Counted from the first letter of the stretch, positions 43,201 to 52,480 are shown. The stretch is DNA of 64,000 nt from Pomphorhynchus laevis (GCA_012934845.2 WNNJ02000010.1:62001-126000), one strand, 5' to 3'. Notes: generated by a model not told the origin, from the letters alone. Numbers and translations are program-made.

Positions 43201-46200
43201 TGTATTGCATAATTTTTTTTAAATATCATGCCATTTGTATAATTTTGATGAATTGAAGTTACAATAAAGTTACATTAAAGAATAAAAACAAGCTTACTGT
43301 TATTTTATTATAAATATAAACCATTTTAAGTGAGTATTAAGCGTTTAATGAGTTAAACACTGTATCTGATAATCTCGTATAATTGATGATATCAAATTAG
43401 CATGAAATCAAATCTAGACCTCCGCAACGCCGGGTCACATCCGTAATATGTACTTAAAACTTGGTGTTCGATGTAAGCCAACGTAGGTAGATATATATGT
43501 TTCATAAATGTGCAAAAGAAGCAGTTAATATTCCCAGAATGCACAATATTAAAAAATATGAAAATATACGACATGTCTAGGTGTTGATAATAATCTAAAA
43601 TAACGTTGTAATGACAATTTTCCAAATATTAAAAGCACTTAAGGTACAGAAGAATGCGCACGGAGAACCTGATTGTTTCATTGTTCGCTATTAAATTCAT
43701 TTATCATGAATTATCGCAAAAAAGTTGTACGTTTTTAAATTGTTTTAAGTTAAAGTTGTTTTACGTTCTTTACCAGTCAAGTTTGTGTTGTTTGTAGCGT
43801 CGATCAGTAAATTTTCATTCCAGCATAGTATATCCTCACGTTACATCAGTTATGTACAGTCCAAATGGCAAAGGTTTTGATTTAACAAACTCAAAATATT
43901 TAAGATTGGTATATTATATTTAGAAATAATTGGCAGTTATCATAATCATCACATCTATTTATTCAACGCCGATGATACAGATCAATCAAGTTTCGTACAC
44001 GAATACTACGGTCACAGAAATTTTGATACAGGTACATTTTACAGAATTTTATACTTCAACCTTACTATAAATTATTTTAGTAAAAGGCGTTAATTTCTAC
44101 GGCTACAACGGAGAATATATAATTAGCGGCAGCGATTGTGGGCATTTGTTTATATGGGATAAAGAAACTCAAAGGATTGTTTGGTACGATAGGGCAGACG
44201 ACAGTGGAACAGTGAGTGTTAAATGCTCTGCTTTTAAATTATATCAATGATATCTTGAATTTATCAATCAAATGAGTAAATGAGTTGAAATTTTTTTGAA
44301 GTATGCCACCTAGAGTGGCATAAATAACCCCTCTATTTTAACAAGAGTTTAATAATCCATATTAGCATATAAAATTTATATATTACGAAAATTTGCATTT
44401 AGGAATTTTGCTTTATATATTACCATATACATGGTTTCCCAAAGTCATGGACACATTTTCCCAAAGTTATAGACACATTTTCCCAAAGTTATAGACACAT
44501 TTTCCCAAAGTTATAGACACATTTTCCCAAAGTTATAGACACATTTTCTCAAAGTTATAGACACATTTTCCCAAAGTTATAGACACATTTTCCCAAAGTT
44601 ATAGACACATTTTCCCAAAGTTATAGACACATTTTCCCAGAGTTATAGACACATTTTCCCAAAGTTATAGACAAATTTCTCAAAGTTATAGACACATTTT
44701 CCCAAAGTTATAGACACATTTTCCTAAAATTATAGACACATTTTCCCAAAGTTATAGACTCATTTTTCCAGAGTTATGAACAAATTTCTCAAAGTTATAG
44801 ATACATTTTTCTTATATTTATACAAAAATAGGCTCCCTATTTTTTGGGGGCCTATTCTGCACTCCCCACCATATGTTATTTTTTTTTCAAAAAACGTTAA
44901 TTTTTCAACATGATAGATATGGGTTTATTTTTAAATGCCTAACGAATACAAGTTTTAATGAAATTAAAATCAAATCCCAAATAATTTTTTAAGTGTATAA
45001 AGATGCATTTGCATATTGTATATTGTGTGCCTACTTGCGACATTATAAAAGGAGAGTAAAATCAATAAAAGTTTTATTAAATCAAATCCTCTCTTATAAT
45101 ACTTTTATCCACCCATTCACGCATATGTTTAAAAAACCCCGCCATTTTAAAGTGGCTATTAAGGGCAATTTCATTGATTCTTGCTTTTATTGCTTCAAGA
45201 TTTTTGCATGGCCCCATATTTATAAATTTCGATTTAAACGCGTTGAAAAATTCTTCTATGGGATTCAAATGCGGTGAATATGGAGGCAAGAAATGCAAAA
45301 TATATCCACGTTGGGCGAATGCTGTAACCACATCATGAGTTTTATGTATAGAGGCATTATCTAAAACTATATGTTTTATCGAATTTTTATTCAATAGTGG
45401 GAGTTGATTACTTATAAAATCCAACAGATCTGCTGGTTTAAAACTCCCAACCTTTACTTTAAAGCAATAAATTCCCTCGATTGATATTGTGCATAAGAAG
45501 GAAACGTTAGAGCCTTTTGAATTCGGAACTGACGTGTATGCTTTGCAAATTTTCATTGAATATCCATATTTTTTAGTCAGGTGGAGATTAAACTCATATT
45601 CGTCCAAAAAAATCAAATCATTATCAGATATTTCTCATATTAAATTCGCATAAATGAATGTTGTTTTATTTAAATCAGAATTTCTGGAAATAGGAATTTT
45701 TGATAATATTTTTCGAGTAAACCCTATTTTTTTAATGTTCCTTGATATACTTGATCTAGATGAATTAATGTTACGACTGTTTTTCAAATTTAAATTTATC
45801 GATTCCAGTGTCGTGCATGGGTTAATTGCAAGCTCGACGTTTATTGCATTCGTTCTTGAAGAGATATCTTTTTTCGGTCCAAGGTTTTATTCTTCAGAAG
45901 AAATGATTTTTTTGCCTTCCTCAAAATCTCTATCAAAAACTGCGTCAATCTATTAACTGACGATCTTGATAAGTTTAAAGCAAACATTATTTCGTTTTGC
46001 CTCTTTTTGGATTGCGAAAGATGTAGAAAGTTTTTTATTGTTTCTTTTGAAATGTAGCTACGTGACTTTCTAGGTGACATTTCTCGGTTTTCTGTTTCCA
46101 GGCATTATTTAAGGAGCGCCTATTTTTGTATAAATATTAGAACAATGTGTCTATAACTTTGGGAAAATGTGTCTATAACAATGGGAAACCCTGTAATAGC

Positions 46201-49200
46201 ATATATATTACCATATATATATTACCATTTGCTTTATATATTACCATATTATATATTATTATACTATATACAGTGTAAAATATTGCGTAAAATAGACAAG
46301 ATACAAAACAATTACACTTTTAAGTAAACATGTAATGGTATTACCTCGATTTATTAGTTAAATAAATGTTGACTATTTTAAAATAAAATAAATATAATAT
46401 AATAAATATAATAATATAGTAATATAATAAATCAAATTTATAATAAATACATAGTAATCAATTTTATCAATTTAGGTAAATGTGATTGAGCCTCATCCAA
46501 CTAATCCGATTATTGCCACAAGTGGATACGATTCATCAATAAAAGTGTGGGAGCCTATAAGGCCAGAACCAGTTTCATTGTCAAATCTAAAAAATGTTAG
46601 TCTTTATTGTTTTATTATTATTTTACATATTGTATTTCTGTGTAGATCATAAAGAACAATACTCCACTTCCGTATCTTGGTAATCAGCTCGACATGCTTC
46701 TTAGAATGGTTCCTCAAGTAAGACGAATTTTTGTTATTTTTAATAGAAATCATAAATTTCAAAGCATGTATTTGATCACTTATTATTAATTTAATAATAA
46801 TTAATTTTTATTGCTGAATCATTTACGCCATCAATGAATAATTTTAACTCACGTACATGCTGCACTTAGAAGAGATTTTTAAAAATTTCACTTGTATTTT
46901 TAAATTATAATATTTAAAATTTTATATTTTACTTAATATTTTTTTAATATTTCACTTATATTTTTTATATTTTTTAATTCTTAAATTTTTTCACTTATAT
47001 TTTTTACTTATTTCACTTACAAAAACTTGCAAACTAAATAATACTTTGCTAAAGTATTCACAAAAATATAATATAATATTTATATTTCAATGTTTAACAA
47101 AAATGTTTAACTCATTAGCAAATCAATTATTTTTCAAAAATACATGCGCTTTAGATTCGTCAATTTGTTAACATTTAATATCGTTGAGTTTAAAGTGCAT
47201 ACTTTAAATATTACGAATATAGTTTACGGTAAGTTATAAATAAAATCATAATTAAAATTGATTAAATAAATTATTTATAATATTGAATAATATAATATTT
47301 TAATTATATTAATCTGGTGTTTTATTAACAAAAAGGGCTTTTACGCCTCCTCGCCATGCGGCTTACAATGCAATAAACAAACAAAAATAAATGTCATAAT
47401 GATTCGATATAAGACAAAGATTTTGATGATAAATGCTGGCATACAGATATATGCAGCAGTGCAGATCATAGTTGCAAACAAAATTTGCAAATGCATGTCG
47501 TGGTTCTCTCGTGTACGCCATTCGTGATACAAAACTGTGTGTGATATCCTGCATGAGTTTGTATCATTGCCGGATACTGAATGTATTCAAGGGATATTCC
47601 GTTTATTTTTTCATACTTGTCAAACTCAACTGTATGTTTCAAGTTAAGCAGATCGATTGAATCTGTGTTTGGAAACTCCTAACACTAGTTTTAAGAAATT
47701 CCATTTTGCAGTATCGATCATTCTGAAATTATCCGCTGTGAGATCTGTCCATATCATGGGAAAATCATACTGTATTATTAGCTCCATCATTACTTCGTAA
47801 AATCTAATCGCTCCTCTTAGAGATTATTGACGTATATTTGCTATTGGCCATTATCTCGATGCTATTTTGTTTCTCGCCCTTATCACGTGTTCAGCGAACG
47901 TTCATCGAGAAGAGAGAGTAACACCTAGATAAGTATAGTGCTTTCCGAACTCTATAATTTGGTTGTCATCGTGTAATTTAGTATGTTTAGCTAATCTTCC
48001 ACCTTTCCTAAAACGTATAATCTCGTTTTTATCTATACTTACCGTTAAGTTGTTAAGTCCGCAATATATCCTTAATTGATTAAGTGAGGTTTGAATGTCT
48101 TCATGATTAGATAAATATATAACCAGATCGTCTGCGTACACGATGATGCCCAAGGATTCGTTTTCTGTCATGATACATGATGGAAGGTCTGAAACAAATG
48201 AGTTAAATAAAAGGGGGTTCAGTGAGTATTTCTGAAGAACTCCTATATTCTGTTCAATTGCTTCTGCCATTTCCTCTCCATCACAAATACACACCTAGTT
48301 GGGTCTTAGTAAATCGGCGATTAAATTCAGAATTCTTCCAGTAATACTATGAATAATCCTTAACTTCCGTATTGATGTCTGTCAATTTTGTAGAAAGCCT
48401 TCGCAAAATCTATAAAGGCCACATATACTCCATCTTTGGAACTACTAAAGTTGTTAACGATATGGTCTCTCAATATCTTTAATGCTGAGGTAGTAGACCT
48501 TCCAGCACGGAAACCATACTGTTCATTTGGTATAGCTTTATTCTTGTCTATATATTCTATATAATATCTTGTCCATATATTATATTAATAATTTAAATAT
48601 TTATAATAATATTTAATATTATAAATATTTATTTATAATAAATTATTATTTATAAATATTTATAATAATATTTAAATAATATATAATATTAAATAATATA
48701 ATATTTTAATTATATTAATAATTTAAATGTTATAATATATTTAATATTATAAAAAAATTATTAAATAATTAAAATTATTTATAAAGTGAAGTATCCATCA
48801 TTACAATAATTAGCTTTCCAGAATGAGGAAATATTATTATTTATAATTCTCTTAATTGATAGGTATTTTTAAGAGAATTAATAGAATTAACTTCTAGATA
48901 TCTGTCAGATCAGCTAACTGATCCCACGATGTATCCGAACAAGGAATATAGGTCATTAGGAGGAACCGTAATGCTATATCGTAATTAATTATTAATTATA
49001 TCAAAATGCCTTTTATAAGAGATGATATAAAGCAGTTTTGAGTATTTTCACCTTTGAGACATTATTTACAAAATTGCTATTTATTGTAGACATTATCTGC
49101 TTACAGCGTTCATACTATTTTTACAGATTTGTTAATTTGTTATTAGATTTGTTAATTTTATATTTTAGATGCCAAGTGATATATCGATATATCCAAGTCT

Positions 49201-49561
49201 TATACCACATTATCCAAGCGACACTCAAAGTGATGGTTCAGGTACAACGTTCACAAGCAGTACAACAGAAAGTGGAAATGACATACTGAATGAAAGCTTC
49301 GACGAAGCTATTTACAACGACGAAGACTTCGGTTTTAACATATATGAAGGTTTCAATTTTTCGCATGACTTCAATATTTCGTCAATCTCCTCAGATGATT
49401 CTATTGATATCACTTTTAATCAATCCGGGAGAGAGTATGCAACGTCCCAGACTAGTAATAACAATGACGATAATTCTGTACCATCAGATTTTGACATAAG
49501 TTTATCACCGTCTAGTGCTGAAAGCACCAGTGATAGCATCACCGATGATGAGCTGCTATAG
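30398..49561 (+). CDS. DCAF8: DCAF8-like WD40 protein (multi-exon host gene)
   Basis: Exons by splice sites and homology: 30398-30694, 30750-30890, 30940-31034, 31090-31200, 43798-43873, 43924-44031, 44081-44211, 46476-46595, 46646-46717, 49169-49561. Donors and acceptors are GT-AG and phases agree at every small intron (49-55 bp). Key matches to animal DCAF8: HDGCVNALGFN, SGSDDEKVVIWDW, SEHKSNVFQ, YYGHRNFDTVKGVNFYG, SGSDCGHLFIWDKE, IEPHPTNPIIATSGYDSSIK and VWEP. DCAF8 is a WD40 propeller that serves as a substrate receptor of CUL4-DDB1 E3 ubiquitin ligases. The N-terminal acidic region found in vertebrates is not seen. The exon(s) joining 31200 (phase 2) to 43798 (phase 0), expected to encode about 15-20 residues near the (V/I)YDxRK blade, was not found. 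The gene may therefore be broken, or that exon is too short to see. Confidence 0.85.
31426..31985 (+). mobile_element. Solitary LINE ORF1 fragment in the DCAF8 intron
   Basis: Contains IGCDKTDCNVRTHVAIMFID and FFCGLCCSTLV (31476-31605), the ORF1 finger, then after a gap FEKGDEEVASLIVVKQLYRF, GKQKNDRARLLKFVL and LRILLNLSLDDRQKLNDRLK, the C-terminal domain as in copy C. The Ser-rich linker is gone and no ORF2 follows. It is frame-broken. Confidence 0.7.
32320..32360. repeat. Perfect 41-bp hairpin
   Basis: ATGGAACCAAAGAAACGAC, loop TTT, then its exact 19-bp reverse complement. It lies alone in AT-rich intronic DNA. Confidence 0.9.
32990..33680 (+). repeat. Three spaced direct repeats with GGACTATTGCAATAGTC palindrome
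   Basis: A unit starting with the palindrome and AATAGTCGAAAATTTGTG, then AACAATAA and a CTCGATGTTTAAA block, occurs at about 33004-33110, 33285-33352 and 33546-33640 (the third lacks the palindrome's start). The first and third share a further AAACGT..GAACAATT.AAGAGC segment. Spacing is about 270-280 bp. Confidence 0.75.
34665..35090 (+). repeat. 155-bp tandem repeat, three units
   Basis: The TTAGAATATGAAC block recurs at about 34684, 34840 and 34995 (spacing 156 and 155 bp). Each is followed by CATATTATGT-like, TCAAATCTACC, and CAATCCATTGATGAT-like blocks. Units differ by 10-15 per cent. No coding capacity. Confidence 0.8.
35340..38220 (-). mobile_element. LINE copy K, decayed, minus strand
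   Basis: ORF1 part 37697-38202 (FPRKRFPSRDKFLLFDSSDS, YRLDADVYAFRSILGTI, RSPSEIAQLSTARLEKHRRE), endonuclease about 36900-37640 (LVDSARPIDPTKSN, NYGEIGALALIPSSLKKS), RT pieces 36048-36460 (SNTSSTADPMPTYVLEYIQS, CIFPENLNAVIVRLL) and C-terminal part 35351-35770 (MHLRRLDHILAYKLNF). The RT palm is largely deleted near 35830-36040. 5' end at the head-to-head junction 38222-38254. It is older than copies D/E. Confidence 0.78.
38222..38254. repeat. Inverted repeat at a head-to-head LINE junction
   Basis: CTCTCATACCT, an 11-bp loop, then AGGTATGAGAG. It marks the boundary between the 5' end of copy K (minus) and the 5' side of copy L (plus). Confidence 0.75.
38340..41165 (+). mobile_element. LINE copy L, plus strand, endonuclease deleted
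   Basis: ORF1 finger at about 38360-38480 (CAQLQEQ, GSVWTTIASD, FLCGFFANI), linker, and part of the C-terminal domain to about 39010. The endonuclease is missing: sequence jumps to the end of that domain and the RT linker (39020-39420, LPSKPYPHRRLHRASWFDIQ). RT follows in pieces to about 41090 (TAEVSSVLMSLPNKTSPA-like, LISLDLSFAFDIVDHSIHLY, MQYADDILICAHAPANRI, FLDHTRPTFPSLRSCHFLLL). The 3' stem-loop is at about 41126-41139. Many frame breaks. An unusual hairpin replaces RT sequence at 39897-39930. Confidence 0.82.
39897..39930. repeat. Perfect 34-bp hairpin inside LINE RT
   Basis: ATACACGTTGATC, loop TTAATACA, then GATCAACGTGTAT. It lies where sister copies encode the end of YRPISL..LE and FQSAFRSNHST. 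The preceding 30 bp are also repetitive (GCTGATTTAAG, ATTTAAATCATGTTGATTT). Confidence 0.85.
41166..42589. other. Intronic spacer
   Basis: AT-rich sequence without coding signal apart from the TGACTCAT repeat. Two near copies of CACTATTAACAGAA at about 41900 and 41937. Confidence 0.5.
41560..41720 (+). repeat. 77-bp duplication dense in TGACTCAT motifs
   Basis: Two units (starting about 41563 and 41640: GACTCATTTTTACCCATATT) plus short extras. TGACTCA or its reverse TGAGTCA occurs several times, with related GAGTC/GACTC words about every 15-20 bp. TGA(C/G)TCA is the consensus AP-1/bZIP site. It is in intronic DNA with no gene next to it. Confidence 0.75.
42590..42840 (+). repeat. 129-bp tandem duplication upstream of an ORF1 relic
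   Basis: AGCAATATATGATAAACAAA, ATGTGCGCAAGGT and GGCAAAATGGTATGCG recur in order at about 42592 and 42720. The second copy ends 20-30 bp before the ATG of the ORF1 relic. Confidence 0.8.
42841..42995 (+). mobile_element. LINE ORF1 5' relic
   Basis: From ATG 42862: MAKPKILRH, a stop, then ECEIEGCDKWVSLMLPDEKL, which fits the first half of the ORF1 finger (C....C..W). The CGFC half is replaced by VSG followed by a stop and CWRS. Nothing of ORF2 follows. Only the 5' end of the element is present. Confidence 0.5.
42996..43797. other. Intronic spacer before DCAF8 central exons
   Basis: No confident feature. 43698-43723 would encode IMNYRKK ending in phase 0 before GTTGTA, tempting as the missing exon, but no AG acceptor precedes it within the open frame. 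Confidence 0.5.
43798..44211 (+). other. DCAF8: DCAF8-like central exons (three)
   Basis: Exons 43798-43873, 43924-44031 and 44081-44211 have 50 and 49-bp introns. They encode YPHVTSVMYSPNGKE, IIGSYHNHHIYLFNADDTDQ, YYGHRNFDTVKGVNFYG and EYIISGSDCGHLFIWDKETQ, which align with consecutive parts of human DCAF8 (ITCLVYSHDG, DIYLFN, GHRNNATVKGVNFYG, SGSDCGH). The phases (0, 1, 1, 0) fit. Confidence 0.88.
44441..44815 (+). repeat. 22-bp tandem array in the left transposon end, about 17 units
   Basis: Units with core CCCAAAGTTATAGACAC run head to tail. Central ones are identical, and the inner-edge units vary (CCTAAAATTATAGACAC, CAGAGTTATGAACAA). The right end has only two units at 46141-46190 in inverted orientation, so this is an expansion of the terminal repeat. 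Confidence 0.92.
45077..45616 (-). pseudogene. DDE transposase catalytic domain (Tc1/IS630 type)
   Basis: 179 codons. MIFLDEYEFNLHLTKKYGYS has the first Asp, HIVLDNASIHKT the second, and LPPYSPHLNPIEEFFNAFKS the third acidic residue (Glu) in the usual spacing; these are typical DDE-superfamily endonuclease boxes. The sequence continues to ARINEIALNSHFKMAGFFKH. It carries out cut-and-paste at TA sites. The domain itself is uninterrupted but detached from the DNA-binding part by stops and frame changes between 45616 and 45841. Met 45616 is simply the first available. Confidence 0.85.
45841..46080 (-). pseudogene. Transposase N-terminal DNA-binding part
   Basis: 79 codons: MSPRKSRSYISKETIKNFLH, then KKRQNEIMFALNLSRSSVNR, a helix-turn-helix-like segment, and LTQFLIEILRKAKK. 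Position (just inside the right end) and basic composition fit the end-binding domain of a Tc1/IS630 transposase. The frame ends before the catalytic domain. Confidence 0.7.
46476..46717 (+). other. DCAF8: DCAF8-like last WD blade exons (two)
   Basis: 46476-46595 and 46646-46717, with a 50-bp intron. They encode VNVIEPHPTNPIIATSGYDS, IKVWEPIRPEPVSLSNLKN, and IIKNNTPLPYLGNQLDMLLR, which align to [20 protein letters not shown] and LKDVIKKNK of the human protein. The donor CCTCAA|GTAAGA is in phase 0. Confidence 0.88.
46718..47339. other. AT-rich intronic sequence
   Basis: About 620 bp of low-complexity A/T-rich DNA (TTTTTATATTTTT-like) after the donor at 46718. No coding signal. Confidence 0.6.
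47340..48570 (-). mobile_element. LINE copy Q, RT and C-terminal knuckle (another family)
   Basis: Minus-strand fragment: 48300-48560 gives NEQYGFRAGRSTTSALKILR and GVYVAFIDFAKAFYKID. 47902-48294 gives LLFNSFVSDLPSCIM, GIIVYADDLVIYLSNHEDI (YADD box), LRIYCGLNNLTVSIDKNEII and YTYLGVTLSS. 47480-47890 gives FAEHVIRARNKIASR, WNFLKLVLGVSKHRFN, and a C-terminal ICKFCLQ ... ALLHISVC pattern like the zinc knuckle near the end of many LINE ORF2 proteins. Several breaks. It belongs to a different clade from the CR1-like copies. Present in a DCAF8 intron. Confidence 0.8.
48571..49165. other. AT-rich intron end
   Basis: 48570-48790 is nearly pure A/T (TTTATAATAATATTTAAT-type). The rest is AT-rich, ending with the acceptor TTTTATATTTTAG. 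Confidence 0.6.
49169..49561 (+). other. DCAF8: Probable terminal exon: acidic Ser-rich tail
   Basis: A strong acceptor (TTTTATATTTTAG) precedes 49169. The frame is open for 130 codons and continues the phase-0 donor at 46717. The peptide is polar and acidic (SDGSGTTFTSS, YNDEDFGFNIYEG, SISSDDSIDITFN, SNNNDDNSVPSDFDISLS) and ends SDSITDDELL. Animal DCAF8 proteins also end in a Ser/Asp/Glu-rich tail. There is no sequence identity to prove it. A separate small gene starting at the ATG 49169 is the alternative. Confidence 0.6.
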
Positions 49562-49870
49562 CATCGATCGTTTTCATCGATTGTGTTTCTAAAAATACCT
49601 CATTAACTCTGTTCAAATGTATCATAGCGGATAATTATAGAATAAAATTTCGAAATTTCCATTATTGCAAGTGGCTTAAAAGTTTAAAACAAATAAATGG
49701 ATTAGTGGTTTAAAAGTGTCATAATAATTAATCATAATATTATATAATATTATATTATATATTATATGATTATATTAATATTATTAATAATTATCATCAA
49801 TGATTAGCAGCTCATCACTGATGATGAGCTGCTATAGCATCAATTGCTTTCATCAATTGTATTTCTAACG
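49538..49870 (+). repeat. Local duplication of the terminal-exon stop region
   Basis: CACCGATGATGAGCTGCTAT ... CATCGATTGTGTTTCTAA (49541-49592) recurs as CACTGATGATGAGCTGCTAT ... CATCAATTGTATTTCTAA (about 49816-49868). The copy lies about 270 bp downstream, and AT-rich sequence separates them. Confidence 0.8.
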
Positions 49871-49979
49871 ACAGCTCAGAGGTCTGATTTTTTAGAAAAA
49901 ACAGAGGTCTGCTTTTTCGTAAGCTAAAATATTTTCTTGGTCTTTGGGGCCTTATTTGTCACGTACAAAGCGAAATACT
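49871..49979. other. Short spacer
   Basis: No feature seen between the duplicated stop region and the next LINE fragment. CAGAGGTCTG(A/C)TTTTT occurs twice. Confidence 0.5.
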
Positions 49980-50390
49980 AGAGTCACGTTGTATTCAGAT
50001 ATTCGATGGTGTAAAACTCAGAATCATTTCATCAGTTAACTGGTGTACCTCAGAGAGACCCACTGAGCCCACTACTTTTCAGCTTATTTATCGCAGATCT
50101 ACAAACTTGTATTAGAGCCATGAAATCATCTTGTTTGTTTTATGCATATAAAACAAATTTATTCGTAATTTATTTTAATTTCTCGTAATTATTTAATTAT
50201 TTAATTATTTCTCGTAATTATTTAATTTCTCGTAATTTATTCTTCCGAAATGGATAATGCTCAGATGGCGCTGAGTAATCTTTATCGGTATTGTCAATCT
50301 AACGGTCTTCTTTTAAATCTTGATAAAACAAAAGTCCTGGTATTTCAAGCAGGAGGTCGATTATCAATAATCAGCTTTAATAATCAGCTT
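49980..50390 (+). mobile_element. LINE RT fragment related to copy Q
   Basis: Plus-strand translation gives TGVPQRDPLSPLLFSLFIAD and then AMKSSCLFYA at the YADD position (interrupted). After an AT-rich insertion come AQMALSNLYRYCQSNGLLLN and DKTKVLVFQAGGRLS, close to copy Q's LRIYCGLNN..FRKGGRLA. Confidence 0.65.
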
Positions 50391-50475
50391 GTAAATCCTT
50401 CAGTAAATCAACAAGAAAATTCTCAAGTAAAGCCGTCAGTAAATCCTCCAGCAAATCTGCCAGTAAATCATCCAG
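50391..50475 (+). repeat. Degenerate minisatellite coding Val-Asn-Pro repeats
   Basis: (G)TAAATCCTCCA-like words repeat about every 15-30 bp (VNPSVN, VKPSVNPPAN, VNHPVYP), joining the LINE fragment to the next one. Confidence 0.5.
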
Positions 50476-50489
50476 TGTATCCTCTAATT

Positions 50490-52480
50490 GATTCGACTCA
50501 GCTGTTTCCCGAGTCCTTCTGGAAATTGGCCGTCTTAAATATCCGCTCTATTAGTAACAAGGTTGATTCAGTTTATGATCTTTTCTTCATAGATCTTTGG
50601 ATGTTTTGTGTTTAACCAAATCTTGGCATGTTTATCAGAATGATTATTCTCTTAAACGTTTCCGCTCTATAAGACTACCACGGTGGTCTTATAGCTTTCT
50701 CTCACTATTGGTCTCCGTTGCAATCATTATCATTGCCAATTGTTCCTCTTACTTTCGAAGTACTTGGATTCCGTGTAAAAGCCGGCTCGTTGTTTCTCAA
50801 TATCTACTTATTCTATCGATCTTATTCTTCATTGTGCATATATGATCCTGATCTATCTGACCACTTCCTTGTTGCATGTTCTCTCCCTTTGTTAAAAATC
50901 AATGTTCCTGCGAAAATTATCTAGTGTCGCTCTTGGAAATTCCTCGACTTTTCCCTCCTTCACTCTCATATTAACCGCTCTCCGTTAATGTATCCTTCTT
51001 CTATCTACCAATCCCCTAATTACTTATAAACCTTCTTTAACAATGTATTTTGCTCTATCCTCGATAAAATTCTTCTCCTCAAAACTTTTGTTCAATCACG
51101 TCACTATCGTGCAACATGGTTCGACTCTGAGTGTGTGACTTCAAAACGCCTCCTGCGTCATTCTTTCAGAATTTATCATCGTTATCTAAGACTATCTTCA
51201 GCACTTGACTCATCCGTTTATCGTAACCAATTCTTTGCTCTTCGTCGTTCGCATAGGCAACTTCTGCGTTATAAAGCACATAGTTTTTGGCGAAACAAAC
51301 TGACTTCCGCTAATAACTCTCAAACTAAATGGAAAACTCTCAATTCTCTACTTTCTCGTTCCTCTGTCACCTCCACTCTTGATCCTTCTCAATTATACGA
51401 TTACCTAATTTCAAAAACTATTTCTCTAATCGATTCGATCATTATACTTCCACAAACTTCTTGTATCTCGTCTACTTGTATCCCTGAGCTCTTTTACCTA
51501 CTTGCGGTATCTGAAAATAAGGTATCTTGCCTTCTTATTTCTTTAATTTGTAAGTCCTCTCCTGCCGATCCCATCCCTTCTCGAATTCTCAAATTGTTGT
51601 CAACACACTTCACACCTTTCCTTTCAAGTTTCTTTAACTCGTCGATCCGGAATAAAATATTTCATATTCTTTGGAAAGCGGTCATTGCTCGTCATTACTT
51701 ATAAAGACCTCTTGACCCCTCTCTTTCTTCAGCTTATCGCCCAATATCAATTCTACCAACCATATCTAAAATTCATGAACACCTTGTATTAGATAAGATA
51801 AAGAAGTATTTCTATTCATCGCAGATTTACCCTTCTTTTCAATCTGCTTTGCGCTCCAATAATTCTACCGAACTAGCATGCCATAAAGTAATTTCTGAAA
51901 GGCTCTTTGATTGTAACAAAGGACTGTGTAGTGTGGTAATATCGCTCGATCTTTCATTTGCATTCGACATTATCGATCACAAAATCCTTCTTATTCGTCT
52001 TCGCTATCATTATGGTTTCTCTTCGTCCATCTTGGCTTGGTTCTCTTCGTATCTCTCCGATCGAGCATTTTCCGTCCATTCTAATTCAATGTGTTCTCCT
52101 CAATCTTCTCTCTCTTGTGGTGTACCTCAAGATTCAGTACTTGGCCCTATTCTATTTACGCTTCTTCTTGGAGATTTATATTTTATAACTAATAAATTCT
52201 GCTCCAGAGTAATGCAGAACGCTGATGATATACTTCTTTATTTTCACTCGTCTCCTCATTCCCTAAGTCAACTTTTCATATCCTCCTTAAATTGTCTTTA
52301 TGCTCTATCAGAACATCTAATTTCTTTGCGCATGTCCCTCAATCCTACCAAATCTAAAGTGTTATAGATTTTACCCTCCTCCGTTTCTGTATCTCCTCCT
52401 TCTCTGTATCTTCAGACCGCAATTTTTCCTGCTGTAGATAAACTAGTATTTTTAGGTATTCACTTCGACAATATTCTTCT
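50490..52480 (+). mobile_element. LINE copy M, decayed, plus strand
   Basis: Endonuclease start at 50515-50690 (FWKLAVLNIRSISNKVDSVY, LTKSWHVYQNDYSLKRFRS); then a shortened endonuclease (DPDLSDHFLVACSLP at about 50845). RT follows: 51135-51704 (TSKRLLRHSFRIYHRYLRLS, LISLICKSSPADPIPSRILK) and 51849-52367 (NNSTELACHKVISERLF, VVISLDLSFAFDIIDHKILL, CGVPQDSVLGPILFTLLLGD, MQNADDILLYFHSSP with NADD for YADD, LRMSLNPTKSKVL). ORF1 is absent. It is a distant relative of the D/E family. Confidence 0.8.

Larger units (their letters stand above)
44430..46193 (-). mobile_element. Tc1/mariner-IS630-type DNA transposon
   Basis: 1,764 bp between TA dinucleotides (44428-44429 and 46194-46195), the target duplication expected for this superfamily. 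Ends are CATGGTTTCCC (left) and, read inward from the right, CAGGGTTTCCC. Each continues into the 22-bp unit (core CCCAAAGTTATAGACAC) and then a matching inner segment (ATTTATACAAAAATAGGC). The left end has about 17 units, the right two. The transposase is split and interrupted. It sits in the DCAF8 intron 44212-46475. Confidence 0.88.

Noticed and set aside
43698-43723. Candidate missing DCAF8 exon (IMNYRKK)
   Set aside because: The donor and phase would fit, but no AG acceptor exists between the upstream in-frame stop and the candidate.
44441-44815. Regular 22-bp repeats looked like a CRISPR array
   Set aside because: Units are directly adjacent with no unique spacers, lie inside a eukaryotic transposon end, and reappear inverted at the other end.
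47341-47554. Cys-rich small frames
   Set aside because: Shadows of the C-terminal knuckle region of LINE copy Q read in other frames.
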